Source: Terriglobia bacterium
GTDB lineage: Bacteria > Acidobacteriota > Terriglobia > JAJPHL01
DNA: 64,000 bases
NCBI GenBank assembly: GCA_021325275.1
Contig: JAJPHL010000022.1
Span: 1-64,000 of the forward strand
Direction: 5' to 3'
The position numbers were made by a program, and so were the translations under genes. Below the pieces are notes generated by a model that worked only from the letters and a program-made list of their open reading frames with translations, did not search any database and was not told the origin of the DNA. Positions 35,239-45,000 of this stretch are shown piece after piece; positions within the stretch are counted from its first letter, which is position 1, and each line of letters opens with the position of its first letter.

Positions 35239-37383
35239 ATGCGCAAGCTCGCTTTTTGCCTATTGCTTCTATGCTCTGTGGCTTTCGCCCAGAAGCGCAA
35301 CATCACCGAAACCGATTTATGCAACTTCCAGTGGATCGCCGGGGCGCAAATTTCGCCCGACGGCACACAAGTTGTGTACACGCACGTGAAAGTCACGCCG
35401 AAGCACGATAACTACGAGACGTCGCTGTGGATTGTGCCCACGGCGGGCGGTCCGGCGCGACAACTTACGTCGAAGGCCAACGATGCCGGGCCGGTGTGGT
35501 CGCCGGACGGCAAGACCATCGCGTTTTCGCGATCCGCGGGCGAAGGCCCCGCGGCCCGCGCGCAAATCTTCTTGCTATCGATGGACGCGGGCGGCGAGGC
35601 GCGCCAACTTACGGACATGCCGCGCGGCGCAGGCGGTCCGGTTTGGTCGCCGGACAGCCGGCAGATTGCGTTTACCTCCACAACGCAAACGAAGGATTTC
35701 GAGAAGAAGAAGCCCGATGCGCCGGAAGAGAGCGACGTTCGCGTGATCACTAAGGCGCAATATCGCAACAACGGAGCGGGATTCGCGGAAATCGCGCGGC
35801 CGTCGCACATTTGGGTGGTCGACGTGCCGAAGATCGTGAACGAGCCGGTAAAAGCGCATCAAGTGACTTCCGGTGAATTCTCCGAGGGCGACATCGCATG
35901 GTCGAAGGACGGCAAGCACATCTACTTCGTCTCCACGCACTCCCTGGAGCCGTACTTCGAACCGCCGTCGAGCGAGTTGTATGAAGTGGCCGTGGGCGCG
36001 GGCGAAATGCCCAGCGGCACCGTCACCGAAGTAGTGAAGATGAAGGACGGGTTTATTCGCGGAATCTCGCTGAGTCCCGATGGGTCGCGGATGGCGTTTG
36101 TCAGCGCGATCAACGCGGGCGATGCGCCTGACGGAAAAGTGAAGCAGCGGTCGTACAGCCAACCGGATTTGTTTGTTGTGGATCTCAAGCCGGGATCCAC
36201 GCCGAAGAATCTCACCACCGCGTACGACTACGACATCGGCGGCGGAATCGGCGGCGACCAAGCGCCTCCGCGCGGCGGCGCCGGCGGCGGCAAACTTATT
36301 TGGACTCCCGATGGCCGCGGCATCATCGTCGCAACGGGCGAAGAGGGCAAAGGCAATCTGCGGCGCTTTGACGCGTCGGGTACCGGCGCGATGACGCCGA
36401 TCACCGAGGGCAATCACGACATCTACGCGTATAGCTTTACCCCGGACGCCACAAAGTTCGCGGCGTTGGTCTCGAATCCGACCAATATCGGCGATCTGTT
36501 CTTCTCCACGCAACCGCTGCACATGACGCGCCTCACAAACATCAACGGCGATTTGTTCTCGAAACTGAATCTCACCGAGCCGGAAACGATTTGGTACAAG
36601 AGCTTCGACGGCCGCAAGATCGAAGCGTGGGTCCAGCGTCCGCCCGATTTCCAGGAAGGCAAAAAGTATCCGCTGATCCTCGACATTCATGGTGGACCGC
36701 ATGCCGCGTACGGCTTCACGTTCGATCATGAATTTCAGTGGATGGCCGCGAAGGGCTACATCGTGCTCTATCCGAATCCACGCGGATCCACGACCTACGG
36801 CCAGGATTTCGGCAACGTGATTCAGTATCACTATCCCGGCGACGACTACAAAGACCTGATGGCCGGCGTCGACGAATTGATCAAGCGCGGCTGGGTGGAC
36901 GAGAACCGCATGGGCGTCACGGGCGGTTCCGGCGGCGGCGTGTTGACGAATTGGGTGGTCGGCCACACGAATCGCTTTAAGGCGGCCGTGTCGCAGCGCT
37001 CGATCGCCGATTGGTCGGGCTTCTGGTACACGGCTGATTTCAGCCAGTTCACCGCGTCATGGTTCCGCGGCGCGCCGTGGGAAGACGAAGCCGATTTTAA
37101 GGCGCGGTCGCCGATCACTTACATCAAGGAAATGAAAACGCCGATGATGTTCGTAGAAGGCGACGCCGATTTGCGCACGCCTCCGGCCGACGGCGGCGAG
37201 CAGCTATTCCGCGCGCTGAAGTACAAGCATATTCCCACGGTAATGGTGCGCTTCCCCGGCGAGTCGCATGAGCTTTCGCGATCAGGCAAGCCCACGCATC
37301 GCGTGGAGCGCTTGGAACATATTGTCGGTTGGATGGATAAGTACGTGGAAGGGAAAGAACTTCACATCTACGATGTGAAGTAA
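35239..37383 (+). CDS. Secreted S9 family serine peptidase (acylaminoacyl/dipeptidyl type)
   Basis: 714 residues from the ATG at 35239 ([18 protein letters not shown], signal peptide), with GGAGG 6 nt upstream. Residues ~40-420 form a beta-propeller with SPDG repeats, and the last ~250 are an alpha/beta hydrolase. The catalytic Ser is in VTGGSGGGV (around residue 562), the Asp in [11 protein letters not shown], and the His in PGESHELSR. The enzyme should cleave peptides in the periplasm or outside. The repeat at 35109-35216 separates it from fabH; the stop codon abuts the next repeat. Confidence 0.93.
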   Translation: MRKLAFCLLLLCSVAFAQKRNITETDLCNFQWIAGAQISPDGTQVVYTHVKVTPKHDNYETSLWIVPTAGGPARQLTSKANDAGPVWSPDGKTIAFSRSAGEGPAARAQIFLLSMDAGGEARQLTDMPRGAGGPVWSPDSRQIAFTSTTQTKDFEKKKPDAPEESDVRVITKAQYRNNGAGFAEIARPSHIWVVDVPKIVNEPVKAHQVTSGEFSEGDIAWSKDGKHIYFVSTHSLEPYFEPPSSELYEVAVGAGEMPSGTVTEVVKMKDGFIRGISLSPDGSRMAFVSAINAGDAPDGKVKQRSYSQPDLFVVDLKPGSTPKNLTTAYDYDIGGGIGGDQAPPRGGAGGGKLIWTPDGRGIIVATGEEGKGNLRRFDASGTGAMTPITEGNHDIYAYSFTPDATKFAALVSNPTNIGDLFFSTQPLHMTRLTNINGDLFSKLNLTEPETIWYKSFDGRKIEAWVQRPPDFQEGKKYPLILDIHGGPHAAYGFTFDHEFQWMAAKGYIVLYPNPRGSTTYGQDFGNVIQYHYPGDDYKDLMAGVDELIKRGWVDENRMGVTGGSGGGVLTNWVVGHTNRFKAAVSQRSIADWSGFWYTADFSQFTASWFRGAPWEDEADFKARSPITYIKEMKTPMMFVEGDADLRTPPADGGEQLFRALKYKHIPTVMVRFPGESHELSRSGKPTHRVERLEHIVGWMDKYVEGKELHIYDVK

Positions 37384-37458
37384 GTCCTGAGTGCTGAGTC
37401 CTGAGAAATGCTGAGTCCGAGTTTTTTACTCAGGACTCAGCACTCAGGACTCAGGACT
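37383..37458. repeat. CTCAGGA heptamer repeat forming a perfect 23-bp hairpin
   Basis: 37383-37405 and 37429-37451 are exact reverse complements over 23 bp, separated by a 23-nt loop with TTTTTT. The unit is the heptamer CTCAGGA, with a CTCAGCA variant. The left arm begins on the last base of the S9 peptidase stop codon, and the element lies between convergent genes. It shares its family with 2952-3018. Confidence 0.92.
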
Positions 37459-37472
37459 ATGCTCGTTCTCCG

Positions 37473-37856
37473 CTACGCTGAGAAAGAGCTGCCGCACCCG
37501 CACGTCGACTTCACGTTCGGGTTGTTGAACTTGAATCCGGCGCCTTCCAGCGTCTCGATGTAATCCACCGAGCATCCTTCGAGATAGAGCAGACTCGCGG
37601 CATCGACGAACACCTTGAGACCTCCGAAATCGTAGGTCTGGTCCATCATCTTCGCGCCGTCGTCGAAGTTCATTTGATACGAGAAGCCCGAGCATCCGCC
37701 GCCGACCACGGAAATCCGCAGGCCCGCCGGCTGGGGCGTCTGTTGCGTCAGAATCTCCTTCACCTTGTTGATCGCGCCATCTGTGAGTTGGATTCCGTTC
37801 GCTTTAGCGGCCGGTTGCTGCGGCCGAGTCTCGTTGCAAACTGCATCGGTTGTCAT
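37473..37856 (-). CDS. A-type iron-sulfur carrier protein (IscA/ErpA family)
   Basis: 127 residues from the ATG at 37856, chosen because GGAGG lies 9 nt upstream. Conserved cysteines are in GGGCSGFSY and the C-terminal STCGCGSSF, the three-Cys set that holds a [2Fe-2S] or iron. A-type carriers hand Fe-S clusters to target enzymes. IscA, ErpA and SufA cannot be separated by eye. It follows a small membrane protein and an ABC exporter on the same strand, with no isc/suf genes nearby. Confidence 0.92.
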   Translation of the reverse strand: MTTDAVCNETRPQQPAAKANGIQLTDGAINKVKEILTQQTPQPAGLRISVVGGGCSGFSYQMNFDDGAKMMDQTYDFGGLKVFVDAASLLYLEGCSVDYIETLEGAGFKFNNPNVKSTCGCGSSFSA

Positions 37857-37907
37857 TCGGTTGAACCCTCCAATATCTATTCTACTCGGTTTCGTCCGTT
37901 TCGCCAA

Positions 37908-38267
37908 TTACCTGGCCGGACCATGCCCGAAGTGCAGGATGCCCCACACGATCAGCGCAATGAGCGCAACGAGGATTGCGAATTCGATCAGGTTGGTCCA
38001 AACAGAGCGCCGAAACCACATGGGCGGCGGCTCATCCTCATACCACGCAATGTGGCGTAGCCAGGTAAGTACGATCAGTCCGCCGATCGCGAAGACGGTA
38101 GATTTGACTCCATTCCATGTGAGAAGCTGACGGAACGCGAACCGCAGCAAATCGACTCCGCCGAACAGGCCCAAGAAGACGAATGCAGCTGCGGTCACGC
38201 AAGCGATTGGAATTCCAACGAGTCGCAGAAGCATGCGAGACTGTTGACGCCAGTATGAGTCGCTCAT
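37908..38267 (-). CDS. Small membrane protein after ABC exporter (119 aa)
   Basis: Three hydrophobic segments: GIPIACVTAAAFVFLGLFGG (~18-37), STVFAIGGLIVLTWL (~56-70) and IEFAILVALIALIVWGIL (~94-111). No family recognised. It starts 12 bp after the ABC exporter gene and ends 51 bp before the Fe-S carrier start, so it is likely in the same operon and could be an accessory membrane subunit. That role is only positional. Confidence 0.6.
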   Translation of the reverse strand: MSDSYWRQQSRMLLRLVGIPIACVTAAAFVFLGLFGGVDLLRFAFRQLLTWNGVKSTVFAIGGLIVLTWLRHIAWYEDEPPPMWFRRSVWTNLIEFAILVALIALIVWGILHFGHGPAR

Positions 38268-38279
38268 TGAGTACCTGCG

Positions 38280-40091
38280 CTAACGATACGCCTTCGCCTG
38301 AATCGCGTACAACTCCGAGTACGGACCGCCTTTGGCCACTAGTTCTTCGTGCGTTCCCACCTCGGCGACGCGCGCTCCGTCGAGGACCACGATCAGGTCC
38401 GCCATGCGCACGGTGGAGAAACGATGCGACACCAGCACGGTGATGCGGCCGTCCGCCGTTGAATCTTTTGCGGCGCTTGCGTAGCGCTCGAAGAGCGCGT
38501 GTTCGGTCTCGGCGTCGAGCGCGGCGGTCGGTTCGTCGAGGATCTGCAACAATGGACGATCGCGCATGAAGCCGCGGGCCAGCGCGAGTTTCTGCCATTG
38601 TCCGAAACTGATATCAACGCCGCCGGGCCACGATGGTCCGAGCTGCGTTTCCAGGCCCGACGGCAAGCGTTCGAGTACGTCCTCCGCACCGGCGCGACCC
38701 ACGGCGGCGGTAACGGCGGGCGCATCGTCAAGCAAGGCCACCTCGCCGAGTCCCACCGTGTGCTGCGCGCGGAATTCAAATTTGAAAAAATCCTGGAACG
38801 CGCCGGCGAGTCGCGCCCGCCAGTCGTCGGCACGAATGCGCGCCAGATCGACACCGTCGATCAAGATACGTCCGGCGTCGGGCCGATACATGCGCGACAG
38901 CAGTTTTACAAGCGTGCTCTTGCCCGCGCCGTTTTCCCCAACGATCGCGACGACGGTGCCGGGCTTCAGTTCCAGGGTCACGTCCTCCAGCACGCGTTTC
39001 TGCGTCCCTGGATAGGCGAATGAAACATGGTCGAAGCGAATTCCCTGCTTCAGGCTTGCCGGCGCGCCCGAATCCGCTTTTTCGTCAAGTGACGCGGCAT
39101 AATCTTCGAGCCAGGCCATCCGGCGTGATCCATCGAGCCAGAATCCGCGCAGGAATCCGATTTCTCCGACGGTCGCGCCGATGTAGGTGGAGAGTTGCGC
39201 GCCCGCCGCGAGCACCAGCAGCACTTGACCAGGCGTCGCGCCCGCCCGCGACGAAACAAACACCACCGCTCCGACGTACGCCAAGCCAAAAATTGCCCAC
39301 GCAGCCGTGTACCATAGCGCGCTTTGCCAGCGCGCCTTCGATACCGGCGCGTACCAGCGTTCCCAAACCTCGCGGCGATCGCGGATCAATCCATCGGCGA
39401 TGCGCATGACGCGCACTTCTTTTGCCGGCGACGCCGTGGTTGCGACGTTGAACAAATGGCGCGATAAGCGGTCCTCCGGCGCGGCGCGTTCCTGCGTTTC
39501 GCGCTCGATTCCCGGCCGCCACGTCGAGGTAAACACCGTGGGCAGCGCGAAAACCGCCAACAGGGCCAGCGCCGGATGAATCGATACCAGCAGCGCGATC
39601 GCCACGCCGAGCCGCAAGACCCATCCGCACGTCGTGAACAACGACATGTACATGTGATCAAGCACGAAAACCTGATCGCGCAACATGGCCAGCCTGTCGA
39701 GATACGCGGGACGTTCGTGATGCTCGATCGTTGCGACCGACGCTTGCAAGCGCGCGACGTGCGCTTCCAGCGCCACGGCCACGCGATCGCGGAAGCGCCG
39801 CTGCACGCGGTCGCTGATCACTTTCAGGAACCAGGTGGCCGCCGCCGACACGCCCAATCCCATGCCCGCGCCGATCGCGAGGCGCTGGTCGTGATGCAAT
39901 ACGCCGTCGGCGAGCAGTTTCATCCACAACGCGATCAGAGCGTCGGGCAGCGCGGCCAGCATCGCCAACGAAAACGATCCCGCAAGCAGCCGCGGCTCGG
40001 CTTCGTTGGCGCGTTTCAGCGCGCGCCACATCGAGGGCACGGCGGGCGGAAGGTCGCCGATGGCTTCGACGACGCGTTTCGGATCAGGCAT
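38280..40091 (-). CDS. ABC exporter half-transporter with degenerate signature motif
   Basis: 603 residues: an N-terminal type-I ABC exporter membrane domain (about six helices, ~30-330) and a C-terminal ATPase. Walker A is GENGAGKST, Walker B LQILDEPTAALD, switch SHRFSTVR. The signature reads ISFGQWQKLALARG, where the first residues of canonical LSGGQ are changed. Its start overlaps the stop of the partner gene by 8 bp. Heterodimeric exporters often have one degenerate ATP site, so this and the next gene probably form such a pair. Substrate unknown (lipid, peptide or drug). Confidence 0.9.
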   Translation of the reverse strand: MPDPKRVVEAIGDLPPAVPSMWRALKRANEAEPRLLAGSFSLAMLAALPDALIALWMKLLADGVLHHDQRLAIGAGMGLGVSAAATWFLKVISDRVQRRFRDRVAVALEAHVARLQASVATIEHHERPAYLDRLAMLRDQVFVLDHMYMSLFTTCGWVLRLGVAIALLVSIHPALALLAVFALPTVFTSTWRPGIERETQERAAPEDRLSRHLFNVATTASPAKEVRVMRIADGLIRDRREVWERWYAPVSKARWQSALWYTAAWAIFGLAYVGAVVFVSSRAGATPGQVLLVLAAGAQLSTYIGATVGEIGFLRGFWLDGSRRMAWLEDYAASLDEKADSGAPASLKQGIRFDHVSFAYPGTQKRVLEDVTLELKPGTVVAIVGENGAGKSTLVKLLSRMYRPDAGRILIDGVDLARIRADDWRARLAGAFQDFFKFEFRAQHTVGLGEVALLDDAPAVTAAVGRAGAEDVLERLPSGLETQLGPSWPGGVDISFGQWQKLALARGFMRDRPLLQILDEPTAALDAETEHALFERYASAAKDSTADGRITVLVSHRFSTVRMADLIVVLDGARVAEVGTHEELVAKGGPYSELYAIQAKAYR

Positions 40092-41892
40092 CCAGCGGCA
40101 CTCCTTCTTCTTCGCTCTTTTCCTCGAATCGCGACGCCTGCAGCGTGAACATCGTGTGATAGCGCCCGCCGGCGGCCATCAATTCGTCGTGCGATCCCAG
40201 TTCGACAACCTTGCCGTGTTCCAGCACGCAAATTCGATCGGCTTGTCGAACCGTGGAAAAGCGGTGGGAAATCAAAATGGTTGTGGCGTGCCGCGTCGCC
40301 GCGAGAATGCGCTCGAAGATCTCGGCCTCGCCGCGCACGTCGAGTTGCGCCGTGGGCTCGTCGAGCAGCACCAGACCCGCGCCCATTTCAACAGCGCACA
40401 TCGCGCGCGCCAACGCGACTCTCTGCCACTGTCCACCCGAGAGATCGGTGCCGCCCTCGTAAGCGCGCGACAGAATCGTGTCGAGTCCCGCCAGCCGCGA
40501 TGCGCCGGCTTTTTCGAGCGCCGCTTCGATCATCGCGTCGGGCGCACCGCGCGGCGCAACGTTATCTCGCAGCGGCAACTCCAAACGGATGTAGTCCTGA
40601 AAGACCGCGGTGACGCGCTCACGCCAGGAGTCCGACGCGATTTCGCGCAAATCGACGCCGTCGATTTCGATCGCGCCCGATTGCGGGTCGTATAGACGGC
40701 AGAGCAGTTTTGCGAGCGTCGTTTTTCCCGCGCCGTTTTGCCCGACGATCGCGAGCGACTGTCCGGCGGGAATCGTGAGATCAAAATCTTTCAGGACCAT
40801 CCGGCCTTCCGGCGTACCTTCTGCCGCGCCGCCCTGCGGATAGGCGAAGCTCACGTTGCGGAAGCGAATCTCCTTCGCCGGAGACTTTCCGGCTTCGCGC
40901 GACCCGCCCGAGAGCGCGCCGGACGGCCGCATCGCCTCGTGCAACCGCATGACCGCTAACATAGGAGCGGCCGCGCCGTCGAGCGCCCACGAGAGTCCGC
41001 CGAATGCGATCATGCTGACGCCCGCCGCCGCGGTGATAAATGTCACTGCCGCCGGCAACGCCAGCGCGCCGGAAACGGCGTCCGCCGCGATCGCTCCCAA
41101 CACCGCGACGTTCGCGGCGAGCACCAACAGCAAGCTCCACATCACGGGACGCTCGCGCAATCGCGTGGCGTGATATTGCAGGTCGAGCAATTTTGTCCGT
41201 CGCGAGGCGAATCGCTCGACCACCCAGTTCCCGAGTCCAAACAAACGCAATTCCTTCGACGGCGCAGCGTCCACGGCCAGCCGATACGCGTAGTCGGCGT
41301 GGCGATGCGCTTGCCGCACTTCCTCGGTGTTGCGATCGAACCACACGGCACTTTCGCGCAGCAGGACATGTGTAGCGATCCATGCACCTGCCAGTACACT
41401 CGGCGCCCACCACGTGTACGCGAACAACACGCACGCTTGCGCCGCGCCGCTCGCCGCGTTCACTAATCCTCCGGCGATGAAATCCATGTTGATGGCCATC
41501 GGCGGTCCGGTGAGGCCGAGATCGAACTCGCGCGCGGTCGTGAGATCGGTGACCAAGCGCGGATCTTCGAGATGTCCGATACCGGGCGGATCGATGCACG
41601 CGCGCGTGAGTTGATCGTAGAGCCAAGCACTGGTGCGGCTACCGAGATTCGCGCCGACCGCGCGATGCAACGGTCCGAGGATTTGCATTGATACGAAAAT
41701 CGCACCGGTGATGCTAAGAGGCGCCATCAGCGACGCGCCATGTTGAACCGCCCCAACCAGCACGCCCATCGCGATGGCAAACAGTGCGGGCAATGCGCCG
41801 CGCGCGGCGACGAGCGCGTACCAAGCAAGCGCCAAGTGACCGTCGGCCTTCGGGAGTACGCGAAAAAATGTCCGTTCTTTCGTTAGGTCCAC
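40084..41892 (-). CDS. ABC exporter half-transporter with canonical motifs
   Basis: 602 residues with the same layout: membrane domain ~20-320 and ATPase ~350-590. Walker A is GQNGAGKTT, signature LSGGQWQRVALARAM, Walker B LVLLDEPTAQLD, switch SHRFSTVR. The start is a GTG at 41892 with GGAAGG very close upstream, so the exact start is less certain. It pairs with the following half-transporter. The region before it contains an ACACAGATT hairpin repeat. Confidence 0.92.
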   Translation of the reverse strand: MDLTKERTFFRVLPKADGHLALAWYALVAARGALPALFAIAMGVLVGAVQHGASLMAPLSITGAIFVSMQILGPLHRAVGANLGSRTSAWLYDQLTRACIDPPGIGHLEDPRLVTDLTTAREFDLGLTGPPMAINMDFIAGGLVNAASGAAQACVLFAYTWWAPSVLAGAWIATHVLLRESAVWFDRNTEEVRQAHRHADYAYRLAVDAAPSKELRLFGLGNWVVERFASRRTKLLDLQYHATRLRERPVMWSLLLVLAANVAVLGAIAADAVSGALALPAAVTFITAAAGVSMIAFGGLSWALDGAAAPMLAVMRLHEAMRPSGALSGGSREAGKSPAKEIRFRNVSFAYPQGGAAEGTPEGRMVLKDFDLTIPAGQSLAIVGQNGAGKTTLAKLLCRLYDPQSGAIEIDGVDLREIASDSWRERVTAVFQDYIRLELPLRDNVAPRGAPDAMIEAALEKAGASRLAGLDTILSRAYEGGTDLSGGQWQRVALARAMCAVEMGAGLVLLDEPTAQLDVRGEAEIFERILAATRHATTILISHRFSTVRQADRICVLEHGKVVELGSHDELMAAGGRYHTMFTLQASRFEEKSEEEGVPLDA

Positions 41893-41912
41893 AGACCTTC
41901 CCGGAAACTGCT

Positions 41913-41985
41913 ATCCACAGATTACACAGATTACACAGATTCGGAATTCAGGTTTTCATCTGTGCAATCTGTGCAATCTGTGGAT
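41913..41985. repeat. ACACAGATT nonamer repeat forming a 28-bp hairpin
   Basis: Arms 41913-41940 and 41958-41985 match at 26 of 28 positions; the loop is 17 nt. The unit is nine bases (ACACAGATT on one side, GCACAGATT on the other, read on the minus strand). The two differences become G-U pairs in RNA transcribed from the minus strand, the direction of both neighbouring genes, so that transcript folds completely. Confidence 0.9.
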
Positions 41986-42013
41986 TGCTCTTCTGCTCTT
42001 TCAAATCGGTGGA

Positions 42014-45000
42014 TCAATTTCCTCGCCCCGGCGGTTCCGTCTCGCCCGCCGGCAGATTCGGCCGCAGCCGCTCGACTCTCCATGTGATTTTGCCCGCCGC
42101 CTCGCGCTCGGTGCGATTGATGCGCATTTTCGCGTGCGCGAGATATTCGAGATGCACGCGATCGAACGCCAGACCTGCCGAGGCCATCAACTTCATGTAG
42201 TCGCCGTGCGCGGTTTCATCCGGCGCTTCGGTGTATCCGGAATCCCACGTGACGTCCGGCGACACGCCGCCCGTCGCACCCGCTCCACCGCGGCCACCCG
42301 CCGCGTCGCCGCCTGCGCCACCACGTGCCGGCGATCCTTTCAACGCCATGTAAATCCGGATACCGTTGACGATCGGCTGCTGCATATTGCGCGGCTGCCA
42401 ACGTTGACCAAAGCGTTCGTAACGCGCGTTCATGCGATTCTCCAAATCGAGCAATCCCGGCACGGCGCGCTCGGCGGTAACGATGCGGTCGCGAATTTCG
42501 TAAGCGATTTTCTCACTGTATGGATGATTCGGGTCGCGCAAATACGTCAAGCTCGTGAACCATCCGCGCGGAATCCACCAGGTGCGTCCGGTGTTCGACG
42601 CTTGCCGCGACGTCACCCACCCGGAATATTCCGAAAACGGCTGCACCCACTCGTGCGACGGATATCCATGTGGATTCAAGAACGCGTCCGGCAGCCACGT
42701 TTCAAGCAATTGCCGCCGCGTGCGCGACTCCGGATACGTCGGATCGATTTCCGCTTGTCCCGTGGAAACATCGGCGGCCAGCGCGCCGTGATATCCGGGA
42801 TGCAACATGTTGTCGGGCGTGATCGCCGCAAGTTGCACGGACATTTCCGATCCGTCGGGATTCGTGATGGGATGCAGAATCACGTTGACTTGCTTCAGCG
42901 CCGCGCGTGTTGCGGCATCCGTCGTAAGCAAATCGCCGAGTTTCAGCAAGTGACTGGTGCTCGACACTTCGTTGGCGTGCTGGCGTCCCGAATACAGGAT
43001 CGATTCCTTCAGCGTGGTTTCTTTCGCTTGAGAAACCAACGTTGAGGGCGACGGCAGCGTCACGTCGGCGGCCCAAATGTTTTCGCCGAGGTAACTGCGG
43101 CCCATCCAGTAGACATTGACGCCCGGCCGCTCGGCGAGCTTCGCGAGAATCGCGGCATTTTCTTCCGGCGAAATCGGCTCGTCCCATTGCACAAGGTCGG
43201 CGCGTTTCAAATCGCGCTTGAAGTCCTGAATGTGCGGACGCGCCGTAAGCGGCGACGGCGTGGTGGGCCAAGACGCAAATTCGCGCGGCGCTGCGCTTTC
43301 CACTTTTTCCGTGCGCGCTACGGGCAACTCAAACTCCATGGCGATCCCATGCAGGCGATGCCAACCCATTTCGTTGGTGTACAACCCGGCGCTCTGCATC
43401 GCGGTCCAGCAACGAATCTCGCCGCGCGCCTGCTCGACGGAAAAAATTCCGCGCTCCACTTGATCGGCGCCTTCTTCCCGCACCCACTCGTCGTAGCGGT
43501 CTTCTTTGTAGTCGGCGGGAAGCAACCAAGTGAGTTGTTCGAGCCCGCGATCTTGCATGCCGGGACCGCCTTTCACTCGCGCAGCGATCAGGCGCGGCTG
43601 CATCGGTTCGCCGGACACAAACATGTCGCGCTTGCGCTCGCGGCGACGGCCCGACGCATCGGTCCAATGCAACACGACCATGGGATTTGCGGCGGCCTTG
43701 CCGTAAAACTCAATATGCACGCGGCCATCCTTGCCGTCGTCGCCGGCGGGTCGATGCACAATCGGAATGATCCGCCCGGCGTAGGTCATCGCGCGGCCCG
43801 CTTCGAGGTCGCTCATCGTGTTGACGAAGTTTTCCGTCGAGTAAAACGTGTCTTCCTGCAACGCTTCGAGCGAGGAGATGCGTTCACGGTCGAGACCGAT
43901 GTCGTAATCCGGCTCGCTTAGGTGAAAATCGATCTTCAAGGTGTCGAACGGCGGCGCGAACTCCGGCCGCAGTTCGCCGTGGGCCTGCGCCATCACGAAA
44001 CCGTAGACGCGCGGCAGGGTGATGTTCTGATAGTGGTCCCAAAATTCCTCGATGTCGGTGCGGATGCGCTGATCGAGCACCTTGTGTCCGCCCGACTCAA
44101 TCCGCACCCAGCCGGTGTCGATTTCCACCTGCTCGTAGCGCGGGATCGCGCCGTTGTAGGACTGAATCGCCGAGGTGACCGTGAATGAATCGGAGAGGAT
44201 TTCGTGGCCTGCGGCGTCGAAGGCATGAACGCGATACGTCGGCGCTTTGTCGTCACCGTCGAAATCCGCCAGTGCGATTTTGTCCAGCGGAATACTCAGA
44301 TCGCGTGCCAGCATTTCGTCGACGGGATACAGTTCCTGCACCCAGCGCGCCGGCGTGTACATGGCGCGCTGGTGCGAGGGATCTTCGTTGCGCTTGAACT
44401 CGATCTTCATCGACGCGACGCTGCGGCCTTTGAGTCGAGGCGCTACGTCGTCCATCAGCCAGCTATAGCCTTGCTTGAACGCGCACAACACAACGATGGA
44501 CGCTTTCGCGTCTCTTGGAAGTAAATCACGGAGCTGTTTCTCGAGTTTCCTGCGCACTTCCGGACTCTCGCTGACGCGAGCCACGATCTTCACCGGCGCG
44601 CTTGGCGTCAATTTCGGCAGTGCGCTTTTCACCGCGGCAACGAGCCGCGCGCCTTCCCACGGAATGTGAATGTCTTCTTGGAACGACGGCGCGGCTTGCT
44701 GAAACGTGTAGCCCGGCGCGCGATAATGCAGCGCGGGTAGCTGATCGCAGCACTTGGTTCCGGCATGCAGGCTGCCGGTGGTGACCGGCATGTGCAATTG
44801 CCGAGAAGCATACGCGGCCAGCCCCGGATCGGCGATATCGGTGTAGATTTCCGCCTGTAAATCTCGCGCGGCGGTCGATTCGCCTCCGGCCTCGCCGTTC
44901 AATTCGGCCTTCCATTTTTCGAGCCAATACATTGCCACGGCCGCTTGACCTGGCGCCGAACGGAGGGAAAAGAAACGATGCAAATCGTAGCGAATCTCTT

